Shown: piece by piece, positions 53,196-63,993 of the stretch
How the letters are laid out: every line of letters begins with the position of its first letter
Numbering within the stretch: position 1 is the first letter of the stretch
Source: Symsagittifera roscoffensis
Taxonomy: Eukaryota; Xenacoelomorpha; Acoela; Convolutidae
DNA: 64,000 nt
Assembly: GCF_963678635.1 (NCBI RefSeq)
Contig: NC_087067.1
Location: 44,491,829 to 44,555,828, forward strand
Direction: 5' to 3'
Notes under the pieces: generated by a model
Seen by the model: the letters and a program-made list of their open reading frames with translations, nothing else
Database searches by the model: none
Told to the model about the DNA's origin: nothing
Translations under genes and position numbers: made by a program

Positions 53196-55339
53196 TGAAA
53201 GTCCTAGCTAATGGCAAGTTTTCTTCTGGGTCCGACGTGCTGTCCTTTTCCTCGTCCAAATAGCCATCTTCTGCCCCGTCGTGTAGTTCCCAGTTAGTAG
53301 CCCGCTCTTTGGACAGTATAGCCTTTCCTTTATCTAAATGGTCAATATTGGACATAAGATTTTTCCACCTAGTGTTCGCTACTCTATTAAAATGCTTTTC
53401 AAACGGAGTACAGCCGATCGCCGTTTGTTTTGAGATTCTCAGATTCCAGATGATTTTCTCGATCGAATCGTTTAGAGATGGTTTGGGTACTTCGAATGAC
53501 CTTGCCAGTAATTTCGATTTAATTGTGTACACTAGTCTCTCCACTAGCCCGTTGGATCTGTGGTCTCCGACAGTGCAGTAAATGATTTCTATATTAAATT
53601 TATCGCAGAAGTTTTTGAAATCATGTGAAAGAAAGCATGACCCACGGTCGACTCTAATTTTTCTTGGGAATCCGTGAAGATGACAGTAATCGTTTAGAAA
53701 TGAAATTACGTTTCTTGTAGAGGTGTTATTGACGATCTTGGCCGAAGGGAACTTAGTGTAACGGTCGATGCAAAGAAGAATGTATTTGTTGTTACCCCAG
53801 CTAGCATCCAACGGTCCCGCAAAATTCAAATTAATTTCTTCGTTCGCGAATCTCAACGTCGGAAGTTTCGAAATATTATGGGTGCCTAGTAACACTTTAA
53901 TGTTCTTACCCGCTTTTAAACATTGGGTACATGTTCTCCCGTGGTGATAAATTTCCCGGTAAATATGTGGCCACCACAAATATTCGGCGAGGGATTTCAT
54001 CCCGAACTGTCCTGGGTGAGTCTCGTGTAGCATTGAATTAAGAGTTCCCCTGATGGTAGCTGGGACGACTAGTTTATTGTCTAAAAAGAGTAGCTCATCC
54101 TTCACGTGTAAATCTTTGGTGTAGTTCTTCATGTAAGTCCCGTGTATGCCCATCGGTCGGTTCCTCTTTATCGTCTCTATCAGATCCCACAGCACCTTGT
54201 CTTCTCTAGTCATGATCTGAAGCAATTTCTTCGAACAGTGGTTTTCTGGGCGAATTGGGGAATTCGGTAAATTCAGATCGGCCTTATATCTTCTTAAGAG
54301 GTCAGCGTGGTCGGGTGGAAGTCTGTCGTCTTTGAATTTGAGAGCAATATTATGTTCTTCGGGAATGATCAAAAGGGGTTCGTTCACTTTGTCCATTGGG
54401 AGTTCTTGTTTTTTTTTGTTAGATGGTATGAAGTGTCTGTTTAGTAGTAAGAAATGTAAAAGGACTTTGTCCGAAAAGGTAATACTTTTAAAATTAAATT
54501 TAGAATTATCGACTGGTTGGCAAATTGTAGTACAATTTTCTGTCCGAGAGTGATTATTGTGGCAAATTTTTATCGACTGAGCGATACAAGATATGATAGC
54601 AGCAATAATCTTGAGATTGAGTAAAGCTAAAGAGCTATTCAACTGATTCTGACCAATCACGTCGCTTGAATTTTCGTTTCCCGATGGGATTGTATTAACT
54701 CGTGAATTAGTATTTACAGCGACCGCTGGTCTATCTACAGAATTTACAGTAAGTAATTTAGAATTTTTATTAGTCGATAAAATGTTCTGAATTCTGTCGA
54801 TTGAAGCGACTACAAATTCGTCGTCAGAATGGGAAATTGCAAGGGCTTTGCCCGAAGCAAGTCTAGATAAAAGGTCCGTAAAGCCCATGTCCTTTCCTGG
54901 TAAATGTGAAATTTTAAAATTGAAAGGTAAGAGTCTGTTTACACAGCGGGTCAATCGGCTGTGCATCGTTTTATTTCCATGATTTGCCGAAAGTGCTGAT
55001 AGTAACGCTTTGTGGTCAGTTACTATTTGGAATTCTGTTCCGTACAGGTAGTTTCTGAAGTGTTCTGCAGCCCATACGACTCCCAGCAACTCTAATTCGT
55101 TGGTAGAATATTTCATTTCATGGTTGTTTAAAAATCTGGATGCAAACGCGATTGTTTTCCACTGGTCGTCCTGTAATTGTTCTAGGGTAGCCCCAAGTCC
55201 GCTATGTGAAGCGTACGTTTTTAGTCTTGTCTTCTCTTTTATATCAAAATGGCTGTTTTCTGCAATATTTACAATTTCCGTTTTTAACTTCTCAAACGCT
55301 ATTGAATGGCTGTTATCCCATTTGTATAACGATTTTTTT
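53119..55339 (-). pseudogene. Ty3 RNase H and integrase core
   Basis: After the frameshift the RNase H reads T-Y-A-S-H-S-G-L-G-A-T-L, where the first residue of D-A-S is normally the catalytic Asp; here it is Tyr. E in STNELELLGVVWA and D in IVTDHKALL remain. The integrase has the zinc-binding H-x-H..C-x2-C region (HETHPGQF...RTCTQCLKAG). The core reads LNFAGPL (Asn where the first catalytic Asp is expected), then IRVDRGSCF and NGLVERL for the second Asp and the Glu. The chain goes out of frame near 53190 and closes at 53119. Confidence 0.88.
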
Positions 55340-56065
55340 GCTTAGAAGAGGTCGAAGAGGAGAGCTTAGCGTGGATAAATTAGGGACGAATTTTACATAT
55401 TGGTTTATTGAGCCGAAAAATGAGCGAAGTTCAGAAATATTCTTCGGGGTTGGCAAACTTTTTATTGCGTCGGCTTTACCGACCAACGGTCGTACTCCAT
55501 TGCCTGAGATCTTGAAGCCAAGCCATTCGATGTCAGATTTAAAAAATGCGCATTTCCCCCATTTCACTGCCATGTTGTTCTTATCTAAGATTGATAAAAT
55601 TTTGTACACTATTGATTTGTGTTCTTCCAGGGATCCACGCGAGGCTACCAGGATGTCGTCTATGTAACAATTTGTAAACGGGATATTTTTCAACATTGAG
55701 TCCATGACCCGTTGGAATTCGTTGGGCATGTCTCCTAAACCGTAAAATCCCGTTAGAAACCGATACGTTCCTGTCGTTTCGCCGCCTACTATACTAAAAT
55801 TGCACTGTTTACTTGTTTGATTGCAAACTTGAAGTTGGCTATAGGCGTTTTTCAAGTCTAAGTTACTAAACCACACTCGCCCCTTAGGTTTTTCTGAAAT
55901 TTGGAGTGCCACGTTATCGACCAGTTCATGGATATTCGGCATTTGATACTTATTTTTAAAAATTTGATCATTTAAAAGCTTAGAATCAAGTGCCAGTTTT
56001 ATTGAAGTATCCTTTTTCCGAGTGATTACAATTGAGCTGATGAAGCAATCTTCGTCGCATTTCTC
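55313..56065 (-). pseudogene. Ty3 reverse transcriptase
   Basis: The frame continues that of Gag after the stop. Motif A is FSNLDLKNAYSQL, FLTGFYGLGDMPNEFQ follows, and the catalytic box is YIDDIL. WLGFKISGNGV and the thumb region LRSFFGSINQYVKFVPNLS come next. It ends at a frameshift in a homopolymer (T7 on plus strand, 55333-55339). Confidence 0.88.
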
Positions 56066-57844
56066 TTATTTTATTATGTGACCTTCTTTTTCCATTCTTT
56101 TTAACTCTTCGTTCACTGCCGCGAGTAAATGGAGTGGTACTCTTCTCCCTTTGGACTGTATTGGTTTAAAAGGTGTGTGAAAATGGGTTACCTTCCGATC
56201 GTTAGGTATTTTCCCCACTCTAGTAAATAAGTTCTTAAACTCGTTCAAAATGTTGTCTGATAAAGAAGGTAAGTTTTTGTACTCACTCTCGAGTGTGGGT
56301 TGATTGACCATGCAGATTGGTTGGGGGCATTTCCTCTGCGTTATTTCTATGCCCAGTTTGGGTAAATTGTCGTTCCCCAATATGTTTTGCTCGTGTCCGC
56401 CGGTTATGAAGAAAGGGGTTTCTTCGCTGATCCACCCATTGGATTGTGTTCTGACAATTATTTTCCCCAAAATATTAATCCTATCGTTGGTGAATCCGCA
56501 GTATAGGTCTTTTATTCTTTTCTCCACTGGGTGTATCTTGAGGTTTGGGTATCTTAGTTTAATTTCATGTAGAACATTCTGTTTTAAAAAGCTTACAGGG
56601 CTTGCTGAATCTACAGGTATGTTCATATTTACAACCATGTCCCAGCCGATGCCTAGGTTCAGGAGTTTCTTTGTTTCGAGACCATTATTGTCGTAAATAG
56701 TTCTGACGCTCAACACCGAGAATTCGTCATCGTCACTCTGTCCGTACTCATTCCACGCATTTGTCACGTCGCACGATTCTTTTTCTTCCATCCACGAGTT
56801 TTCTGGAGGTGTGTATGTACAATTCTCAGTATTTACGAAATTATTTGATACATTATTTACAGTTGGTCTCTTATTGCGTGATTTACATAATTTGGCGAAG
56901 TGTCCCTTATAATTGCAGTTTTTACAGATTATGTCCTTCGCTGGGCAAACGTTCAAGTGCCCTTTCGTAAATGTATTTCCACATTTCATGCACGAGTTAC
57001 TCCTTTCGATGTTTAAACTTGGTTCCTTTTTGATATGATTGTGGTTACTAAAAGATTTAAAATTTGTCCCGTTGGTCGATGACCGTGACATATTTGTCAG
57101 TTTCTGGTGGTTAAAATATCCCTTTTCATCGATTAGGGCTTGGTTAAGTGCTTCCGACGGGCTTATGGTAGCCGAAAGTAACTTCCTCTGGGTGTCTCTG
57201 TTCTTCATATTGCAAATGAAGATATCCCTTATCCATTCTGCCTCGTCGGATTCCTTGATGTTGCACGTGCTGGCTAGGTCTGTCAGTGCTCCCCAGAATT
57301 GTTCGTACGACTCACGATCTTTTTGCTTTCTATGTAGTAGTTTATATCTTTCGAACGTAGTATTGGGCGACTTGTTAAATGCTGCGTCTAGTAGAGTCCA
57401 GAACTCAGAGAACGATATTGCTAGAATCTTGACTCTCGGGTTCCTTTGTGTAAAAACTCCTTTTACTTCGCTCCCTAGGGCTAAAAATAAAATTGATCGC
57501 AGTTTCTTGTCCGCCTCCGTTCGTCTCATTCCATTAAATTTCCTTTTCTCTTCGTTGATCCGTTTCTCTTCTGCGGATTCGTACTGTTTCATTGTGCTTT
57601 TGTTCCTGCTCGCTCTCTTGGCTTTTTCCGCGTCCGACTCGCTGCCTGTTGCTTGTTCCAAAATTGGAATTTGCTTCTCCGGTATCTCTGGTCCATGTAG
57701 GCTCTCTAAATCCAGATTTTCTTTCGCAATGATCGCCAATTGGAATTGGTCGCTCCATTGGGTCCAGGCATGCGGTGGCTCTAGAGTGTGATTAGGCCAA
57801 AAGGGGGGAATTCCACGCACGTTCGAATCATTTGACTGCGCCAT
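56066..57844 (-). pseudogene. Ty3 Gag, protease and start of reverse transcriptase
   Basis: 592 codons to a TAA. A helical Gag/capsid region is followed by two Cys clusters near residues 285-321, the second a canonical CCHC knuckle (CKNCNYKGHFAKLC). The protease is near residue 410, with the active-site motif D-S-A-S where D-T/S-G-A/S is usual, and ILGNDNLPKLGI at its C-terminal side. The RT begins at VTHFHTPFKPIQSKGRRVPL. A single in-frame stop then interrupts the RT, and the same frame continues beyond it, so a point mutation is likely. Confidence 0.88.
57834..57843 (-). promoter_or_regulatory. Primer-binding site overlapping the Gag start
   Basis: TGGCGCAGTC directly follows the last LTR base. 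From memory it matches the first ten bases of the tRNA-Ser-type PBS of 17.6/297-like elements; the match stops there. The ATG of Gag is the last LTR base plus the first two PBS bases. Confidence 0.6.
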
Positions 57845-58048
57845 AATAAACTATTCTATTTCTAAGGGTTTATATGTACAAGGTATGTATATAAGCTTAA
57901 ATGTTAAAACGTAAAAAGGAAGTAGTTGAATTAAGAACGTTAAAAAGGACAACTGAACTTCCGTTCATATCGACCGATGGTCGTAACTAAACTGGTATTA
58001 ATTAAAATACCGAAGGTCATCATATCATACTAAAAACAAATCACAACA
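57844..58048 (-). repeat. 5' LTR of the Ty3 element
   Basis: 205 bp. In element orientation it starts TGTTGTGATTTG and ends GTTTATTA. A TATA-like stretch (cttatatacata) lies about 55 bases before its end. Confidence 0.95.
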
Positions 58049-58494
58049 ATCATTGCTGCTTTTAATCGCTTAGTGCCAAAAAATGAAAAAGGAACAGAGT
58101 TTCGACTTCTGAAAAAAAAAAACTAATTTTTGAGTTGTTTGTACTTGAATTTTTTTGTTGAAGTGATCAACAAAAGCTTTTGTTCAATTTCATCAGAAAC
58201 CGGTGATCCGTGATATTTAATGAGCTTTTCATTGTTTAGAAAGCCGTTTTTAAAGGAATTTCGAATAAAATTTTCTTACTTATCGTAGCCGAAGTCTGCT
58301 TAAGTTTCGACCAAATAGAACAAACAAGGTCAGTTTTCAGCCTAAATCGAGAAATGCCGGCCTTCAATCTTTTTTCTCAATATTTATCCGCGTTTGACTT
58401 TTTCGGGCAGCATTAGATTTTGCTAGAATGTTTGATTTTCCCGGACCATGTTCGGTTTTACTCAATTAGCCCGGGTTGAACTCCAAAGACCAAA

Positions 58495-59270
58495 AAAGCT
58501 AATCATACAATTCCATAAACTAAGTCTTTGAAAAAATACTAATCATACAAATTTCATACATTTTGATAAAATGGTGTCATGGAATTTTTGAAGAGTTTTC
58601 TTGTTTTGGCATAAAATTCGGTGTATCGTGTCAAATAAAAAAGGAAAAATTTTTGTCAAATAAAAGCTAATCCTACAATTTCCATATAAAAAAATTGTAT
58701 GACTAGCAGTTTTTTGATTGCGACAACAAATAAAAATTTTGTAAAGAAAGTAGCTCAACGTAAATTTGAAATTGTCCCAAAATTTTTTTGTTTTTTTTTC
58801 AGTCGCAAATCGAATTTGGTACTCAAACAATAATTTTTCAAAAAAAAATTTGCATGCAAAATTTTTTTGTGCATTACGTAGTCGCCTAATAACTATTTTC
58901 AAACATCCTAATTAATCCTATTTCTTCTGTATAGCATGCTTATGTATGCCTTGTTCAATGTCTGATAAGTTAACAAGTCTAATTTTAAAAAACTCATCGT
59001 GCAAAAATTTTTGCTAAAGTTTAAAAGTTTGACAGTTTTGTTATCTTATCTGTGAAAGACAGATATTAGACAATTCAGGCGGTTTCCATTAAATTAATTG
59101 TAAAAAATCATTTTTTTATGGTTTATGGAAAACTGTTAGTCATACAATTTCCATATTTTGGATTTAAAAATCACTAATCATAGACCTTTGGTGCAATTTT
59201 TTGTTTTTATGGAATTGCATGAAAAGTGTATGACTAGCATTTTTCCATATAAGAAAGTTGTATGACTAAC
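58495..59270. repeat. Scattered CTAATCATACAATTTCCATA motifs in both orientations
   Basis: Forward copies near 58499, 58537, 58666, 59129 and 59167; inverted copies near 58692, 59228 and 59252. The pair at 58666/58692 forms a short-loop hairpin. Confidence 0.65.
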
Positions 59271-59587
59271 ATTTTCGGTCAACCCCGTGTATGTTGCAAA
59301 AAAAATTACTGCCTGTGGTTTTACTTGCCACGGTTTGATATGTTTGATAGCCAAGACAATTAAATGAATCCAAATTAAAACATATCAAGAGTTGCAGTAT
59401 AAAAAACTTAATCTTTTTTTTTCTATTTTTGGTCCACACAAACATGACTCACTTGATTAAATAGAATGACAGGTGCTCTATGTAGTTCATCGATGGGGAT
59501 AGGTGCGGACTTTTTAAGCATTTCCAAGAGTTTTATCAACCGTTGTTTAGCTCAACGATATTGATTTTTCAATCCTCCCTTGTGCAG

Positions 59588-59690
59588 TATTTGTGCAAGG
59601 AATGAGGAGACGTTAGATAAAATCTGCGACGATGAGATTGTTGAGAAAAAAACAAAGCAAACCACACAAAAAAATTTAAAAAAGAATTGA
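59588..59690 (+). CDS. Weak exon candidate after a strong acceptor
   Basis: The acceptor ttcaatcctcccttgtgcag ends at 59587. The open frame that follows reads ICARNEETLDKICDDEIVEK, then Lys/Gln-rich to a stop. No family was recognised and no partner exon found. Confidence 0.2.
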
Positions 59691-59874
59691 AAAAACTTTT
59701 CTAAGTTGTTTTTAGCCACAGTTTAAATTGACAAAAAAGCGTTACATGAAGCTTCAAAACTTGCTTTCTGAAGTAAAGTTAAGTTCAATAAAAATAATTT
59801 CCTGTTTTTACACCTACTCGCTCTCTGTAAGTGTAATAGCTAAGGTAGGTGTTTAGGTTTAATAGGTTAGGTGG

Positions 59875-60165
59875 TTTAAGCTATTTTTAATAGCTTAAAA
59901 CAATTTTCAGAAAATGCAAATAATCAAAATTTTTAATTAGAGGGGGGATAGAAAACAAGATCCGAACCACTTACATTTTCTGAAAAATTTTTTAAGCTAT
60001 TGAAAATGTGGCAGCCACATCGAAATATATTTCGATTTTCAGAATTTCATTTTTGACTGCCACCTTTTCAATAGCTTAAAACAATTTTCTGAAAAAGTAA
60101 GTAGTTCGGATCTTGTTTACTATCCCCCCTATAGGGGGAAGTAGCTAACAAGATCCGAACTACTC
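59875..60165. repeat. Foldback repeat cluster
   Basis: The left arm begins aggggggatagaaaacaaga at 59941; the right arm ends cttgtttactatcccccct at 60130. Both contain gatccgaac-acttac, ttttctgaaaaa and aagctattgaaaa. The arms are about 80 bases. Partial extra arms occur before (59878-59920) and after (60131-60165). Confidence 0.85.
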
Positions 60166-60389
60166 AGCTAGCAACCTTAAGTCAGCAACTGAAAAACTAT
60201 ATGCCTTCAAATCTCAAATAACAGTACTGTTTGTCGAAGAGAAATATACCTGATGGGAAAAAGCCATCAAATTGACCGACACAATTCATCATCAAACGAA
60301 AACTTACAAAATATTTTATCAATCTAAAGTTTTATCGTCTTGAAGACTCTTTCAAAGCTAAGTTATGACCTTTAATAGGTTTTGCCACA

Positions 60390-60720
60390 AAAGCGGATCT
60401 AGGATTTTCTCGAGGAGGCGCTATTTCAAAAAAAACTTTGAAACTTTGTAGACTTTTTTTAGTTCCATCAAATTGAGTTTCCGAACGCTCCCAGAACACT
60501 ATTAAGACTCAATTTGGGCAAAAGATTTTGCGCCACCGGCAATTTTTGAAAAAAAAAACAGTTAAAAAACGCCGTCTTCGTGCCTTTTTCGGAAAATTCT
60601 GTCAAAAAAACCCAACGCGCATAGAGAAAATTTCATGTCAATTGATCTTTCTTAAGTCCCAAAAGAAGGACCCTTTCTAACGGCAGGGGGTTGATTTCCT
60701 TACAGTTAGCCCTTGTTTTT
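60390..60720 (-). mobile_element. hAT-like MITE, minus orientation, diverged
   Basis: agcggatctaggattttctc followed by gaggaggcg is the inverse of the right end of the 50349 copy. cccaaaagaaggaccctttc and ggcagggggttgattt match its body. The other terminal repeat is gone. Confidence 0.5.
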
Positions 60721-60859
60721 ATTCTGACTTGCGAAGAAAACTGAATATTTATGCTTGGGTTGGTTTCCTTATTCTGTCAATTTTCGGCGATCAAAATAAT
60801 AATCGTCGGATTGAAGATACTAAATATATGAGAGATAATGAATCTCTGAAATGAAATAA

Positions 60860-61010
60860 ACAAAAACTTTTTTTATCTCCAATCATTTTTTGCAAAGTTA
60901 CGGGAGTTTTAAAATTGTCATTTTGTGCATGCTCTGGACTAATTTAAGCTTATTTCGAACGTTTTAATCATAATGCTGAAAACCTAACAAGAAATTATTT
61001 ATGCGTGGTG
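60860..61010 (-). repeat. Dispersed repeat family D, inverted copy
   Basis: atcattttttgcaaagttac followed by gggagttttaaaattg, the inverse of cataactttacgaaaaatga and its left neighbour at 50690. Confidence 0.45.
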
Positions 61011-62444
61011 ATTTTTTTAGCATCTGAAAAGTATTGTTGTTTTGAGCTGAATTTTAAAAAGATCTGTCACTTTTGATTTTTTCTATTAAGTTATGAGAGT
61101 GTGACGGTTGCCAGTTTTAGCAATTTGGGATAACTAACGCGCAAAATATTTCAAGCTTTCAAAGCGTAAGCGGAGATTTATTTTCTCTTACAAATTGTTA
61201 TAAGCTGAATTCAAGCATGCTAATCGATCTGTTCAATATGAAAATTTTGTTTTTCCTTTGTTGAAAACTTCATCACGTTTTTGAGCAAATACTACTCCAT
61301 AAACTTTAAAAAGCTATTGGAACATTCATGGCTTTGCGCTGATACGCGCCGCTCTGTTTATTTGTATAACTCAGTTTTTGACTTTCAAAACTTATATTTG
61401 AAGTTCAAATTTTGTAAATTATCAAAGTTCGTTTTCGTTACCAAAAAAAAAAAATTGGAGACTAACTAAAGTGCAGTCAGAAAATTGAAGGCTTTGTTCT
61501 GTGTATATGATTTCAATTTGATTTTGAGCAAAACCAAAAATTAAGGTTCACTGGAATGAAAAAATCTTGGTAACAACAATTACTTTTTGAGGTAGAATTT
61601 TTGACTTTGGCACCAGCTTAAGATTTCAATTTTCATCAAAAAAAAACATTCAAGCAAGCTCTCAGATGTAATTTTTCAACTAAATATTTCTGCTCATTTC
61701 AAATAATGTGATAATATTATTTCGGAAATAAATATTGTAAAAACAACACTTGACTTCGTTTCGGCCAGTGATTCTATCCAGATTGGTTTTTAATTCGACC
61801 CTGTTCCTTTCAGACTTCCACCATGTTAGACCTGCTATTTGACTCTGAAATTTTATTGCAACCTTTTTTGACCCATGAATTAACCTTGGTGAACCTATAA
61901 ACTGTCTTTAGTTTGGACTGATGACTTCGTTCGACGTCTCGAAGTGGGTCGTAAGCCAGAAATCGTTCGAATTTTTCTGTCAAATTTTGAATTGAGCCAT
62001 TCTGTGCTGGATACAACCTTCCAGCTACACTAAGTAGTGGCCCAGAGTCATCGATATACTCAGAAAAGGGATTTTTTAAAATTCTTTGCCATGGGTTGAT
62101 AAAATGCGCGGACGAGCTTTCATTTAACCCCGAGCTTTAGGTTAAACAAGGCTTGGCTAATTACGGTTTTATTGTTGAAGTCACGTGAATGTTCTAGGTC
62201 GAATAAGAACGTACTTGCATTGAAAAAAAAAGAACAATATCTGTAAATCTGGACTGAGTGTAACCGCGCCTCTCCCATAATCAGCTTTCCAAATTTTCAT
62301 GAAGTAGCTATCAGACTATTCTCAATTAGTTTTAACAACTTTTGATAGATCCTCTGCGATTCGCTGTAACAAAAATTCGAGTCAATGTTCTCTACAATTT
62401 TGTTTCCTAGGGTAAAAAATGTCATAATAAATTGTTAACAGGTT

Positions 62445-62837
62445 CAGGGGTAGATTTGAGGGGCTGGTAGTATAGGGGGACGAACGCTTCCTTTTCAAGG
62501 GATTCGACCACCTCACCAATCAAAGGTATTAATTTATACCGATTTTGGTATTAATTTATGACATCCATTTTCGACCGACCAACCCTATTTTTTTTTCTAA
62601 AGGTGCCTTTACTGCCGATATATACTAATTTTGAATGGGAAAACACGCGCGGAAAAGAAAATCGCCTAAAAACGTTACTTTTGACCGATTTTTTTTTTCA
62701 AAAACTTGCCCGCAACGCAAATGTTCTTTGTCAAAATAGGGTATTTATGTTTTGGGAGCGCTCTGAAAATCTATTTTTTTGACCTTAAAAAATGTGGACA
62801 AAAGCCCCTCCTCGACAAAATTCTAGGTCCACCCCTG
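62445..62837 (+). mobile_element. hAT-like MITE with TIRs and 8-bp target duplication
   Basis: Left end caggggtagatttgagg, right end ctaggtccacccctg. The flanking 8-mers aacaggtt and aacaggtc differ at one position, the duplication size of hAT elements. The body shares the tcaagggattcgaccacctc, catccattttcgaccgacc and gcgcggaaaag blocks with the 30604 copy. Confidence 0.78.
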
Positions 62838-63104
62838 AACAGGTCATCAACTTAAAATTTTGATACTTTTATTGATCAAGGCCATTTTTGCTAGATATCT
62901 CAATATATTAACACTTTTTTTTTCTAATCAAAACAGTTTATCAAAGAATTGTAAAAAAAAATAATCTAGTTCTATCTTTCTTCTGTTTTTCAGTTGTAAA
63001 AGTTTAAGGAAACACAATTTTCGATTTGAGCAGTTGAACTCTTTTCATTTGCTTGTACAGAATATCATCAGCAGACACTAGACTCCGCCCCTTCAGCCTC
63101 CAAC

Positions 63105-63993
63105 ATGCCTGGTTGTCCCTGTCCGGCAGCTTCCAAAAACAGACACCCTCCAACCTCCTCAAAACCCTCCACCCCCATTCTGATTGAGGCTGCCAAGCAC
63201 CCTGTGGTGATCTGTGTGCCCAAATGTGAGATCGATCTTAGTCACTGTGAGGAGAGGATGGGGGAGGAGGATGCGTGCAGGACTTTCAAACAGGAGATGC
63301 AGAGACGACTCATGTGCATGCGCGACACAGCAGATTTATGTCAATCAAACAGGTGGGCTGAGAATTCTTAAATCGGGTATAAAAATTTCCCAATCAACTC
63401 AATTAAGACAATGTTCAATATTAAATGTGAATTTTATATTGTTTGAATAGGAACAGCTTGCAATATTTGGAAGCATTTCGAATGGCTCATTTTGGGTTTT
63501 TTCTATCGTTTTCTTAGCTCAAAACCCTAAGAAATTATTTTCTTTACAAAAGTTTCCACTAATTTTAGAAAAAAATGTTTAATACGGTTTTGTTTTTCAT
63601 TTCGAAATGCTTCAATCAACTAAAAAAGTAAAAGAGTTATTTTTTATCAGGTAGCAAAAAAAAACGAAACAGTTTTCGAAGACTTTTGAGATTCGAGATT
63701 TCAAAAGACAAGAAATCAAAAAAGTACATACTGCTTTAAAATTGGGTAAATTTATTAATTGATAATTTGAGAGAAAGAAAGTTGACTTCCAATTTAGATC
63801 GTGGTATGGAGAAGCGACTGAAATGCAAAATAGAAATTTGAAGAAAGTTGCACTGCCTATATTTCCTTCAACTATGAACGAGAAATTCTACCGAAGTTAT
63901 ACTCGGATCCACAAGTCGGAAACCTCCGCCGCCCCGTCGATCGAGCTACCAGCCGAATGCAATGCCGCGAAGGAGTTTACTGGAGCCGACTAA
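63105..63993 (+). CDS. Two-exon gene for a 147-residue cysteine-containing protein, unknown
   Basis: Exon 1 is 63105-63352 (donor ACAG|GTGGGC) and exon 2 63798-63993 (acceptor gttgacttccaatttag). Together they give exactly 148 codons including the stop. A 3' splice site (tttcttctgtttttcag) ends at 62993, 111 bases before the ATG. The N-terminal 30 residues are Pro/Ser-rich (MPGCPCPAASKNRHPPTSSK). The middle has Cys at about 37, 41, 48, 58, 71 and 79, including C-x3-C, C-x9-C and C-x7-C spacings with charged helices between (HCEERMGEEDACRTFKQEMQ). The C-terminal half is basic then neutral. One C-x9-C recalls CHCH mitochondrial proteins, but the second pair does not fit, so I give no function. 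No signal peptide or membrane segment is seen. The stop is seven bases from the window edge; a longer alternative end is possible. Confidence 0.6.

Larger units (their letters stand above)
51490..58048 (-). mobile_element. Ty3/gypsy LTR retrotransposon, nearly full length, inactivated
   Basis: Two 205-bp LTRs (51490-51694 and 57844-58048) differ at six positions by my count. They are flanked by a 5-bp target duplication ATCAT (51485-51489 and 58049-58053). On the minus strand the order is 5' LTR, PBS, Gag with zinc knuckle, protease, reverse transcriptase, RNase H, integrase, purine tract, 3' LTR. This protease-RT-RNase H-IN order defines Ty3/gypsy. Lesions: an in-frame TAA at 56068-56066, a frameshift at the T7 run 55333-55339, frame changes around 53190 and 52990, and altered catalytic residues in RNase H and integrase. 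No env ORF is seen. Confidence 0.95.
58054..62993. other. Spacer with hairpin, foldback and MITE repeats
   Basis: Contains the hairpin motif array (58495-59270), a foldback cluster (59875-60165), two MITEs (60390-60720 and 62445-62837) and family D (60860-61010). Otherwise AT-rich, with short chance ORFs. Confidence 0.5.

Noticed and set aside
55206-55667. 153-codon plus-strand ORF
   Set aside because: Antisense shadow of the Ty3 reverse transcriptase/RNase H region.
56304-56696. 130-codon plus-strand ORF
   Set aside because: Antisense shadow of the Ty3 protease region.
57039-57791. 250-codon plus-strand ORF
   Set aside because: Antisense shadow of the Ty3 Gag frame; low-complexity Ser/Phe translation without motifs.
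61810-62016. 68-codon minus-strand ORF (LTEKFERFLAYDPLRDVERS)
   Set aside because: Open frame extends a little upstream and looks protein-like, but I recognise no family and see no splice sites; not called.
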